Shown: piece by piece, positions 21,870 to 32,780 of the stretch
Position numbering within the stretch: the first letter of the stretch is position 1
How the letters are laid out: each line of letters opens with the position of its first letter
Source of the DNA: Nemertoderma westbladi
Taxonomy: Eukaryota; Xenacoelomorpha; Nemertodermatida; Nemertodermatidae
Direction of reading: 5' to 3'
Assembly (NCBI GenBank): GCA_032718475.1
Contig: JAUCBJ010001798.1
Coordinates: forward strand, 1 to 43,013
Length of the DNA stretch: 43,013 nucleotides
The notes under the pieces: generated by a model
Told to the model about the DNA's origin: nothing
Databases searched by the model: none
Seen by the model: the letters and a program-made list of their open reading frames with translations, nothing else
Made by a program: the position numbers and the translations under genes

Positions 21870-23690
21870 ATATGTTGGTACTAGTTCCCAAGAAAGGCGA
21901 CCTAACAACACAAGGATCTTTTCATGGAATTACGTTGATCTCGATTACTGCAAAGCTATACAATATAATTATTGAATCGCATCATGGATCCCATCTAGAG
22001 ACTATGCTACGCGGGAACTAAAATGGGTTCCGTTATGATCGTGGGATATTGGGGCCCATTCTGTCCCTCAGAAGGATAATTGGAGTTATCAACAAAGAAA
22101 GACAGGCATTTGCATGTTGTCCATCTTTACTTCTTTAAGGCCTTCGATTCAGTCTCCCGACCGACGTATGTTGAGCATTGTTTGCATATTATTGTAGCTA
22201 TCAGATCACTGTACGATGGTTCCACAACATGTGTGTCTACTGCTGATGGTCACACAGATCCATTCGTAGTCTTATGGAGAGTCCTTCAGGGGGATACACT
22301 TGCACAATTCTTATTCATAATTCTGGTTGATTATGTTCTACGCATGTCCTGTCCTTAGACCATCTTAATAAAGATGGGTAGAGGAAGCCCAGAGGCTCCT
22401 CTGCTCATTGGAGCAGGCTGCTTCTAGTGTTGGTCTTTGTGTAAATTCCAAAAAGACCAAAATCATGACAGTCAACCTAGACAGCCGTCAAGAAATGTCT
22501 GATCGTAAGGGCATAAGCTCTAACGATGGCTTGATTGAGCAAGTGGATTGAGCAAGTATGTATATGTAATGTATATGGGGTGACGATAACCGTAACAAGG
22601 AACAACCCCTACTGGCATAAGAAGTAGAGGAAATCCAGCAAAGTACCTTACTGATCTAGAATTTGTTGACGACTTAGGAATAATCTCAGAATCCGCCTCC
22701 CCACCTCATTGGAGCAGGCTGCTTCTAGTGTAGACTTTTTGTCTTGTTAAAACCAAGAAGACCAAAATGTTGACAGTAGTTTGCTTTGGTTTTTTGGCTG
22801 CCCTCGATGAAAAATGTCCGATCTTGGTGGTATGTTTGGCATGTATATGACTTCTACATACCGGAAACAAGTTGAAGGAAGACCTTCGAATACCTAAGGG
22901 GAAGTCATGGCACTGAGGGCAGCATTGAATAATGGGCTGCCCTGTCCATGATTTTAAATCACACAATACTCCTATAATTTATTATTGGTGTTATGGGTGA
23001 ATGAGTGGTTGACTGTAGGGTTGAGTACAGTGGCAGCATATGATGGTATTGACAGATGGTAGGCCATGAGGAGGTAAATTGCGGACATACAAGGTATCAG
23101 GTAGTATTTCCAGGTCTATCTTTTACCTGAGCCGCTAGCTGAATGGTTAGAGCCTAGAGCGTCAGACTTCCAACCCGGAGGTCACCAGTTCGATCCCACC
23201 TGGACGTCATTGCCGACTTTGCAAAAGCTGTGCCCAACAAAAAGTTACAATACTCGTATGAGATTCCATGCTGATGGGCTCTAGCTGAGGATACAATCTT
23301 TGGATGGCATTTACACAAGAATGCTAAGCAGAGTTTATTATGTCAATACAAAGCACGCGCACACATCTTCAACCCAGATCCTATACAGCATTGGAGGTTT
23401 CTCAGTTCGTCCCGCCAAGCTGACATTTGAACATAGCCGCCGGCACATTCAGGACTTTGTTTTCGCCATGAGGACCAGCCCGTTGGTGGCCTCATGGATA
23501 AAACTTGCATGGTGGGCAGCCGATGACTTTCTTGAGTTATGCGCCTCTAACAGGACACTGACCTTGAAGATTGCGGATATTTTTCTCGTGAAAGTGATGG
23601 GGTATAGGGAGTTGTGGCTTTGCAAAATTGTCGATAAGTTGACATAGCATTCTTAATGCAAGCTTCATTGTAGCATGCGGATCGTAAATA
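21870..23690 (+). pseudogene. Decayed LINE, copy E, with the RT N-terminal region
   Basis: The left end preserves RT sequence missing elsewhere in the window: LVPKKGDLTTQGSFHGITLI and SITAKLYNIII near 21885-21975, then NGFRYDRGI and GPILSLRRIIG near 22020-22085. Motif A is altered (HLYFFKAFDSVSR), and motif B (VLQGDTLAQFLF) is at about 22275. The catalytic box region is scrambled and partly duplicated at 22380-22760, where the segment encoding AASSVGLC occurs twice. About 300 bp (22960-23262) of foreign sequence including a tRNA-like block interrupts it. The C-terminal RT tail is at 23263-23640 and the 3' motif (CTTAATGCAAGCTTCATTG) is near 23653. Many stops and shifts make it a relic. Confidence 0.82.
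23128..23210 (+). mobile_element. tRNA-derived SINE-like head
   Basis: The pol III A box TAGCTGAATGG (23136-23146) and B box AGTTCGATCCC (23187-23197) are spaced as in a tRNA. A CTTCCAA anticodon-loop-like segment lies at 23167-23173. The acceptor ends do not pair, so it is not an intact tRNA gene. It sits in the insertion within LINE copy E, and SINE head is the best reading. Confidence 0.65.
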
Positions 23691-24841
23691 GATAGCTCTA
23701 TCTATAATAACAGTACTAAAACTTATTTGCATATACAACTTTGTGCAGTATAAAAGCAGAGTTGTCAACGTGTAAACTGGGCAAATGTGATTTAATTATG
23801 TGACAAGTGACTGGAGCCTTTGTCTAGTTAGACGCTAAAACTTTCACAATTTTCATAGAGTTAAGAATCATGGTTTTTTTTTTAGTTAATTAATTAATTA
23901 CTGTTCCGTTCGTCGTTGCTGAACGTATTAGAGCATATTACGTATATCGTATATTGGAGTTCTTGACTTCTTGAGCTTCTACATCAATTAATCCAAAGGA
24001 CCTGTTGTGTGGCTTTGGTGAGATGTGGTCCAGTCAAGTTGTATCTAATTTTCCTTACTTTTAGCACACAAACTGAAATTGACGTTAGCTAGATTTATGG
24101 ATTTTGTATCCATGTTTTATTAATGAATTTTATTTAATGGTATTACATCCATAGTATATGTTCGTTAATGTTTATAATTATATTAATTGGGTTTCTATTT
24201 ATTATCATGAAGGGATATATATATATACAACCTTTTTTTATGTTGTATCCGATAAATTTTGATTCTGTTACAACGTTTATATGAAACACCCTGTCTGGAT
24301 ACAAACGATCCTGCCTGCCTTTTTTCGACTACACCCTTACACTTCAACAAATACACATTTACGCATCTACATTGACGACATACATCACACCTCTATGGCT
24401 ATCGTTCATGTTCTCTGTTAGAAATATACCATGAGGTTTAGGGTTAGGTTTAGTATAATAATTCGAGTTACCTCAACGTCAACCATAACGGAAATTCTTT
24501 ATATATCTATCCTAATCACCTGGAGTTGGGGCTTTGGATTAATTATACGTAATTAGACTTATACAAAAAAAGGCACGTATAAATTCAAATTATCTTTATA
24601 GCGAACAAAAGGAGACCAAGCCACTGAGATGATATTGTGTAGCTGCTGGATTTGTATATAGCTGTACTGGGATCATACAGGTAATATAATATGGTTTCCT
24701 ATTAAGTATGCGACTTATTTCAATGAAATTTCCCGGAAGCTATAGAAATAGAATTTGATATTTTTCGGAACTATAAAACGTATTGTTATACTCTGGCTTT
24801 ATCCATTATTTATTCTAAGAAAGTTTTCATTCTTAATCAAT
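23691..24841. other. Unassigned sequence
   Basis: Includes a short (TA)n run near 24218-24228 and AT-rich DNA. No feature supported. Confidence 0.45.
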
Positions 24842-26437
24842 GCTGCCATATAGCCCAAGGAAATGTTTTGCTGCCATATAGCCCAAGGAAATGTTTTGCT
24901 GCCATATAGCCCAAGGAAATGTTTTGCTGCCATATAGCCCAAGGAAATGTTTTGCTGCCGTATAGCCCAAGGAAATGTTTTGCTGCCATATAGCCCAAGG
25001 AAATGTTTTGCTGCCGTATAGCCCAAGGAAATGTTTTGCTGCCATATAGCCCAAGGAAATGTTTTGCTGCCATATAGCCCAAGGAAATGTTTTGCTGCCA
25101 TATAGCCCAAGGAAATGTTTTGCTGCCGTATAGCCCAAGGAAATGTTTTGCTGCCATATAGCCCAAGGAAATGTTTTGCTGCCGTATAGCCCAAGGAAAT
25201 GTTTTGCTGCCATATAGCCCAAGGAAATGTTTTGCTGCCATATAGCCCAAGGAAATGTTTTGCTGCCATATAGCCCAAGGAAATGTTTTGCTGCCATATA
25301 GCCCAAGGAAATGTTTTGCTGCCATATAGCCCAAGGAAATGTTTTGCTGCCATATAGCCCAAGGAAATGTTTTGCTGCCATATAGCCCAAGGAAATGTTT
25401 TGCTGCCATATAGCCCAAGGAAATGTTTTGCTGCCATATAGCCCAAGGAAATGTTTTGCTGCCATATAGCCCAAGGAAATGTTTTGCTGCCATATAGCCC
25501 AAGGAAATGTTTTGCTGCCATATAGCCCAAGGAAATGTTTTGCTGCCATATAGCCCAAGGAAATGTTTTGCTGCCATATAGCCCAAGGAAATGTTTTGCT
25601 GCCATATAGCCCAAGGAAATGTTTTGCTGCCATATAGCCCAAGGAAATGTTTTGCTGCCGTATAGCCCAAGGAAATGTTTTGCTGCCATATAGCCCAAGG
25701 AAATGTTTTGCTGCCATATAGCCCAAGGAAATGTTTTGCTGCCATATAGCCCAAGGAAATGTTTTGCTGCCATATAGCCCAAGGAAATGTTTTGCTGCCA
25801 TATAGCCCAAGGAAATGTTTTGCTGCCATATAGCCCAAGGAAATGTTTTGCTGCCATATAGCCCAAGGAAATGTTTTGCTGCCGTATAGCCCAAGGAAAT
25901 GTTTTGCTGCCATATAGCCCAAGGAAATGTTTTGCTGCCATATAGCCCAAGGAAATGTTTTGCTGCCATATAGCCCAAGGAAATGTTTTGCTGCCATATA
26001 GCCCAAGGAAATGTTTTGCTGCCGTATAGCCCAAGGAAATGTTTTGCTGCCATATAGCCCAAGGAAATGTTTTGCTGCCATATAGCCCAAGGAAATGTTT
26101 TGCTGCCATATAGCCCAAGGAAATGTTTTGCTGCCATATAGCCCAAGGAAATGTTTTGCTGCCATATAGCCCAAGGAAATGTTTTGCTGCCATATAGCCC
26201 AAGGAAATGTTTTGCTGCCATATAGCCCAAGGAAATGTTTTGCTGCCGTATAGCCCAAGGAAATGTTTTGCTGCCATATAGCCCAAGGAAATGTTTTGCT
26301 GCCATATAGCCCAATGAAATGTTTTGCTGCCATATAGCCCAAGGAAATGTTTTGCTGCCATATAGCCCAAGGAAATGTTTTGCTGCCGTATAGCCCAAGG
26401 AAATGTTTTGCTGCCATATAGCCCAAGGAAATGTTTT
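24842..26437. repeat. 28-bp minisatellite, 57 copies
   Basis: The unit is GCTGCCATATAGCCCAAGG followed by AAATGTTTT. Copies start at 24842 and every 28 bp to 26410. Variation is almost limited to one site (CCATATAG versus CCGTATAG). The G form occurs in copies 5, 7, 11, 13, 30, 38, 43, 51 and 56, and one copy (53) has CAATGAAATG. Because 28 is not a multiple of three and the unit has no minus-strand stop in any phase, all three minus frames are open for more than 520 codons. I read this as non-coding. Confidence 0.98.
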
Positions 26438-27394
26438 CGCCGACTTGTAAGGATGATAAGAATCTCGCGGGAAAAGAACAAGATAGTTTATTTTTTTCAT
26501 TTTCACGTTCTCGCTAACCGATACATTATTGCACATTTATTTTTAATTTGATACTATCGTAGTAATTATTATCAGTATTCCATTCCCATGAACCAATATT
26601 CCAATATGTCGTTTCAACTAATGGACTACGAGCTGAGAGGGTTCGGGTTGGTCAATTATTGTGAAACTGTTACTCTGATTTTGCCTCACATAATGAATCC
26701 ATCAGTGACCTCCTAGGGCAATGAAATATTCATTTCACACCTTCATACGCCGGAATTGGAGATAATAGTTAGCTGATTTATATTTGTATATTAGAATATT
26801 CCACGGGCACTCTATATAGGCAGGGTGCAAAGAAGCTCCATAATGCCTTGATCAGCCATTAACACTTATGTTATCTAAGTTTTCCATGGAGATCCTAATC
26901 AATATTAAGAGGAAAGTAGTGCCGATCCCATTAATAGTAATGTCAGCCCACTTTCATTTGTATCACCTAAGCGGAAACCCCGCATACAGGAACCGATTAA
27001 AACTCTTTGGAGCGAACACGGCCAAGGAGCCCATATCAGGGATTCAAATCAGTTACGCTACCTACATTCTTCTATTAACTAACTCTGTTAGGCAATTCAA
27101 AATATTTTACTGCTGTGTTGATGGCCTGGAACCCAATGCTGGAGTGAGAAATCTTCTAAATGATGGCCTGGCCACCCAACCAAACACTGAACCTTTAACC
27201 TGGGTCGCTGCCTGCCGGAGTCCTCGTGGGAATGCGGGAAGACAAAGCACCCTGAGGTGACTCCTATAGGATTCCGGCATGTCGGGATGGGTTGCGATTA
27301 TTTTTTATTTATTCCCAGAATTTATCTTGACGGTTTCTTTTATTAATGAAGATTTGGTGCGCCATTGGTTATGTCTGTCCCTACAGCATACATT
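26438..27394. other. Unassigned sequence with one weak ORF
   Basis: A 130-codon plus-strand frame (26868-27260) has no recognised domain. Its C-terminal half (GLATQPNTEPLTWVAACRSP) has balanced composition and might be a remnant of a mobile element, but nothing supports a specific product. Confidence 0.4.
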
Positions 27395-27861
27395 GTGGCG
27401 TGGCGTGGCGTGGCGTGGCGTGGCGTGGCGTGGCGTGGCGTGGCGTGGCGTGGCGTGGCGTGGCGTGGCGTGGCGTGGCGTGGCGTGGCGTGGCGTGGCG
27501 TGGCGTGGCGTGGCGTGGCGTGGCGTGGCGTGGCGTGGCGTGGCGTGGCGTGGCGTGGCGTGGCGTGGCGTGGCGTGGCGTGGCGTGGCGTGGCGTGGCG
27601 TGGCGTGGCGTGGCGTGGCGTGGCGTGGCGTGGCGTGGCGTGGCGTGGCGTGGCGTGGCGTGGCGTGGCGTGGCGTGGCGTGGCGTGGCGTGGCGTGGCG
27701 TGGCGTGGCGTGGCGTGGCGTGGCGTGGCGTGGCGTGGCGTGGCGGCGTGGCGTGGCGTGGCGTGGCGTGGCGTGGCGTGGCGCGGCGTGGCGTGGCGTG
27801 GCGCGGCGTGGCGCGGCGTGGCGTGGCGCGGCGTGGCGTGGCGTGGTGTGGCGTGACGTGG
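27395..27861. repeat. (GTGGC)n pentanucleotide array, about 93 copies
   Basis: Pure GTGGC from 27395 to about 27745, then a phase slip (GGCGGCG). After that, T-to-C variants (GCGCGGC) accumulate towards the right end, with GTGTGGCGTGACG as the last units. All plus frames read GVAWR repeats because no stop is possible; not coding. Confidence 0.98.
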
Positions 27862-28249
27862 ACTATATTACCAATTCCTCATTCCTAACAACCTGCACGA
27901 TGCTTATCCAGCGGCATTCCTTGGTTAACGATACCAAACGCCGGCTAACTATGTCGCAGCGCGGTGGATGGGCCCACTTGGCCCTGGGCTATCCGACGGC
28001 CAACCAATACAACTGATTGAGGAAGATGAACTATCCTGCAGGAACTAATTAATCGCGGATCCATTCTATTTCGCCCGTTTGGACGCTCAGGCCTCCTACC
28101 GTAGATTGGACGACATGCATGATCTATCTTTTGTCTCACAATAATTTACTGTATCTTAATTTTACTGAATTTCCTTTGATTATTTTTTAACCATTCAGAA
28201 TTTACTTAATTTAGTTTGGGTTATTGATATTTGATTTTAATTATCACTG
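27862..28249. other. Unassigned sequence, possible coding relic
   Basis: A short plus frame ending at 28016 (SQRGGWAHLALGYPTANQYN) has coding-like composition but no recognised family. Confidence 0.35.
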
Positions 28250-29098
28250 TAACGCTCTTTCTATAACTTTTATTATCATTGTAACGCTCTTTCTGTAACT
28301 TATATTATCATTGTAACGCTCTTTCTGTAACTTTTATTATCATTGTAACGCCCTTTCTGTAGCTTTTATTATCATTGTAACGCTCTTTCTATAACTTTTA
28401 TTATCATTGTAACGCTCTTTCTGTAACTTTTATTATCATTGTAACGCTCTTTCTATAACTTTTATTATCATTGTAACGCTCTTCCTGTAACTTTTATTAT
28501 CATTGTAACGCTCTTTCTGTAACTTTTATTATCATTGTAACGCTATTTCTGTAACTTTTATTATCATTGTAACGCTCTTTCTGTAACTTTTATTATCATT
28601 GTAACGCTCCTTCTGTAACTTTTATTATCATTGTAACGCTCTTTCTGTAACTTTTATTATCATTGTAACGCTCTTTCTATAACTTTTATTGTCATTGTAA
28701 CGCTCTTTCTGTAACTTTTATTATCATTGTAACGCTCTTTCTGTAACTTTTATTATCATTGTAACGCTCTTTCTATAACTTTTATTATCACTGTAACGCT
28801 CTTTCTGTAACTTTTATTATCATTGTAACGCTCTTTCTGTAACTTTTATTATCATTGTAACGCTCTTTCTGTAACTTTTATTATCATTGTAACGCTCTTT
28901 CTGTAACTTTTATTATCATTGTAACGCTCTTTCTGTAACTTTTATTATCATTGTAACGCTCTTTCTGTAACTTTTATTATCATTGTAACGCTCTTTCTGT
29001 AGCTTTTATTATCACTGTAACGCTCTTTCTGTAACTTTTATTATCATTGTAACGCTCTTTCTGTAACTTTTATTATCATTGTAACGATCTTTCTAACG
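28250..29098. repeat. 32-bp minisatellite, about 26 copies
   Basis: The unit is TAACGCTCTTTCTGTAACTT followed by TTATTATCATTG. The main variant is CTATAACTT for CTGTAACTT, with scattered single-base changes. The array ends at TAACGATCTTTCTAACG, about 20 bp before the TIR element at 29121. Confidence 0.97.
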
Positions 29099-29120
29099 TT
29101 GGGTGATAAGAGGTTCGATT

Positions 29121-31420
29121 CACTGAACAACAAAAATTTTTGACAAGAATTGTAAAGGTTGCCCCTAGGACAGTTTTCCATGTAGATTCCAAATCTGCAG
29201 TCCTTTTTCCACCATCACGTAAGGATTTTCTGTAATTTTAAGAATTATATTTTACAGATATAGAGTATTCTTTACGAAAAGGGAAAAGCATAATGGCATA
29301 TGAACGTTAATTTGATATACTGTAGGGCCTACTAACACTAACAGTAGGCCTATAATAACCCACTATTATATAGTAGGCCTATATTGTAGTGCCTCGACTG
29401 TTTGGAGGGAATTTCAAAATCTAATTGTATGCCCTTCTGCTGATGTGTGTTTATTATACTTATTGTGAGTTTCAAGAAACAGCATAAAACGACTACAGCC
29501 TAGCCTACTAGCACTAGCCGCTAGGTAGGACTAATACAGTAGGCTGACACCGGTTAACTGTAATATTATTTAATATTATAAGTAGCAGTCTATCACAATG
29601 TCGCGAACTTGTTTAAATCATCCTAACTTATTTTGCTATATTTGTGGAGAATACACTATAAAGACTGACCGCAGAAATATAACACCGCATGTAAAGAAAC
29701 TAGATTACTTATACTTTGGAGTTCATCTCGGTGATCAGGATAAAAAGTGGGCTCCGCATATATGTTGCTCTTCATGTGTAACGAACTTTGGAATTCGGAA
29801 TTTCAATCTCATTTGGAATTCCTATGATTTGGAGGGAGCAACAAAATCATGTCACTGATTGCTACTTCTGCATGGTTCCTCCCGTAGCTGGTCACAACAA
29901 GAAAACCAAGAAATCTCGTGTGTTTCCAAATGTCCCGTCTGCGATACGGCCAGTAGAGCACTGTGACCAGATTACAGTGCCAGTTCCACCAGATACTATA
30001 AAGGAAACTGACGATTCAACAACCGGCACTGACGACGATGATACGTATGAACCAGGACCCCAAGAGTTGGAAGTTCCCCATTTAGTAACGCAGGGTGATC
30101 TTAATGATTTAGTTAGATATCTGGCTTTAACAAAGGCTCAAAGTGAACTGCTGGGATCTCGCCTTCAGGATTGAAATTTACTCCAGAGAGGAACTAAAGT
30201 AACGGTTTATAGGAAGCGCACAGCAGACTTGACCCAAATCTTCTCTAAAGAGGAAGATGTCTGTTTTAGCAATGATGTTCCCCGTTTGTTCAGCCTTGGC
30301 ACAGGCCATGATCCCACTGATTGGAGACTCTTTATAGATGGTTCTACTAAGAGTATTAAAGCCGTCCTTTTACAAATGGTAATGTGTATCCATCGGTACC
30401 TGTAGCTCACTCCATAGCTAGAAAAGAGTCATATGAAACACTGAAGGTAATTCTTAGGTTAATAAAGTACTCGGAACATCAGTGGTCTATCTGTGCTGAT
30501 TTGAAAGTTATAGCTATATTCCAGGGACTCCAAACGGGTTTTACAAAGTACATGTGCTTCATTTGCTTATGGGACAGTCGAGCACGAGCAACCCACTACA
30601 CTAGATGTGAATGGCCAGACCGAACACCCGACATCATAGGTTGTAGCAATGTAATTGCAGAACCACTAGTTCCAAAATCAAAAATGCTGCTACCTCCACT
30701 ACACATTAAACTCGGGCTAATGAAACAATTTGTTAAAACACTAGATAAAGATGGTGCTGCATTTCAGTACCTTGTTACCAAGTTCTCTAAACTCAGTCAG
30801 GTTAAAATTAAGGAGGGAATATTTCTGGGACCTTAAATTCGAGAAGTTATTAAAGATCCGAACTTCAACGAAGTACTCATGTCTACAAATGAGTTTAGAG
30901 CCTGGGATTCTTTTCAACGAATTTGCAGTGGATTTCTAGGAAACAATAAGGTTGAGAATTATATTGATCTTCTGGGTAAATTGGTTGATAGCTATAAGAT
31001 GCTCGGTTGCAACATGTCTTTGAAGTTACACTTCCTCCACTCACACTTAGATTTCTTTCCTCCCAACATGGGTGCTGTAAGTGATGAGCACTAGGAAAGA
31101 TCCCACCAAGATATTGCAGTTATGGAGAAGCGATATCAGGAAAGATGGAGCCCTGCCATGTTGGCCGATTTCTGCTGGATGCTGCGACGCGATCAGCCAG
31201 CAGCCAGTATATATTCATGCTATTCAGTATTCACCCTTCAGCTTCAATTCACTGATCCACTTCAATGAGACTATATAGCGATATTGCGATTAATTAAAAA
31301 TTATGTATTTCTCATGTAACTTTTTTTGCGACGTGATATGAAAAATCTGATTGCAGATTTGGAATCAGTGAACAAAACTGCTATGTGTCATGGCCATATC
31401 AAAAAATTTGTTATTCAGTG
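29121..31420 (+). mobile_element. 2.3-kb terminal-inverted-repeat element carrying an uncharacterised transposase-like gene
   Basis: Left end CACTGAACAACAAAAATTTT and inverted right end CACTGAATAACAAATTTTTT match. Further in, GATTCCAAATCTGCA (29185 left; 31366 right, inverted) and ATCACGT (29214 left; 31337 right, inverted) keep the same order and nearly the same spacing. The TIRs are therefore about 100 bp, imperfect, with a 10-bp length difference. Flanking GTTCGATT (29113-29120) and GTTCGCCT (31421-31428) share 6 of 8 positions, a possible aged 8-bp duplication. The only gene inside is the broken frame at 29598-31235, which fills most of the element. The superfamily is unassigned: CACTG ends and the protein's C-x2-C motif recall hAT or CACTA groups. 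Confidence 0.8.
29598..31235 (+). pseudogene. Broken gene of an uncharacterised protein family, candidate DDE transposase
   Basis: It opens with ATG at 29598 and an N-terminal zinc-binding-like module (FCYICGEY, later HICCSSC, then DCYFCMVPP). A linker rich in Pro and acid residues follows (to about 30100). The core has LFIDGS near 30320-30340, AVLL, SVPVAHSIARKESYETL, ICADLKVIAIFQGLQTG near 30490-30540, CFICLWDSRA near 30558-30590, LLPPLHIKLGLMKQFVK, FLGNNKVENY and HFLHSHLDFFPPNMGAVSDE, and an EKRYQERWSPAML tail. This layout is a family I know as uncharacterised multi-copy proteins in invertebrates. The D of LFIDGS, the D of ADLKVIA followed by C-x2-C, and late acidic residues are consistent with an RNase H-fold DDE transposase; that is inference. 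The copy is dead: frameshifts near 29800 and 30376 and in-frame stops near 30172 (TGA), 30834 (TAA) and 31092 (TAG). Confidence 0.78.
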
Positions 31421-31428
31421 GTTCGCCT

Positions 31429-31949
31429 TTTATTCCCAAACAATTCGTTCACGTTGCTGAACTCCCGCCTCGGCCCTGAGAGTATTCGTAATAGTGCACC
31501 GCATTTCTTGATATATTGGAATATATACCGGGCACTTTTTTCTATTCGACTCTTTTCTATAAGTAAATAAATTACTCACATAGTTCTTATTGGAATTTCC
31601 ATACGTTGTCGGTCACTTAGTATTGTTTGATGGCTTGGGTTCGATAATAACTTCATGATGAACGCGGCGCGCGGGCAGATATAGAAACAGCTGCAACAAG
31701 TGGAATATTTAGTTAAAGATACCCTTTCCATCCGGGAACACACTCGGTGCCTAGAGCCTCCAATCAATAATACAATCATGCATTTATTAACACATCCAAT
31801 AATAATGTTGCTCCGATGTTAACTCTTACGGCACGCACTCGCCACTGTTCGGACTTGTTAATTGCCGATTCTATTATGACGCAACGAAGGAACTGAAAAC
31901 GCAATATAATAAGAAAACCAAATTAATTATTATATCAAAATAAATGAAT
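31429..31949. other. Unassigned sequence
   Basis: No feature supported. Confidence 0.45.
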
Positions 31950-32780
31950 AGTGGCTACCAGTTACATGTGGTGTCCCTCAGGGTGGTTTGAACTCCGTTC
32001 TATACTTTGTTAGCTTTGTTAACCATGTCCAACTCTCATCATTAAATTTATACTCTAGATGTTTGCGGACGACATAAAGGACATTTGCATATTCCAACCT
32101 GGCATCTTGCGATCCATAGGGCCTATACAAACTGACGAACATGTCACATGGCAGCTACTCTTCAATGCCGACAAGTTTAAACTGTAAAGTAATGCACCTC
32201 GGTTACAATAACCCCTGTTTTACTTACATGTTAGGAGCATCAACACTTGAAGTAGCTCAGTTTAAATAAGGACTTGGGGATAATATTTCAGAATACACTA
32301 GCATTCAGTTAACATATTGGAATGATCACCAACAAACCAAACACAACTTTAGGTTTAATTTGGCCCCACTTCAAACACCTAGACTCCTCTATATTTACCA
32401 GCTTGAATCGGTGCAACGGCGCGCAACACGTATCGTTAGGACTTTGCGTGAGAAACCATACCCAAAAAACACGATTTGGTGAATAAGAACTCCAAACTCT
32501 CGAATATCGCCGACATATGGCTGATTTTTATGTCTGAGGTGTTCCGCTACCTGTCTGGTATGGAAGATGTCGACCACTCACTCTCGCACCCAGCAGTGGT
32601 CGTCGTGGCCACTCCAAGAAGCTATTGCTAACCCGAGCTCATCTCCTACAACGAAACTTAACCTTCCATATCGGAGTCATAGACTCTTGAAACTCCCGAA
32701 GTGAGATGCTCGTATCTTCCCCGTCATTGAATATCTCTAAATCTCGCCTAAACGATCACTACCATAACTTACCTCCTCGT
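31950..32780 (+). pseudogene. CR1/jockey-like non-LTR RT relic
   Basis: A different LINE group from the other copies. In several shifted frames I read TCGVPQGGL near 31966-31990 (the SGVPQG motif B), the catalytic MFADD near 32056-32072, WQLLFNADKFKL near 32151-32185, VMHLGYNNPCFTYMLG near 32190-32235, and LESVQRRATRIV near 32404-32440. The order and spacing are those of CR1- or jockey-type elements. No frame stays open, so it is an old relic. Both ends are uncertain. Confidence 0.72.

Noticed and set aside
23128-23210. Functional tRNA-Gly gene
   Set aside because: Promoter boxes are present, but acceptor and anticodon stems do not pair properly.
24799-26536. Minus-strand open frames of 529-567 codons with AAKHFLGLYGSKTFPWAI repeats
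   Set aside because: All three frames are open at once because the 28-bp unit lacks stops in every phase; there is no non-repeat domain and no coding bias.
27279-28016. GVAWR repeat proteins in three plus frames (also 41044-41670)
   Set aside because: The pentamer cannot form a stop in those frames; the frames just run into flanking DNA.
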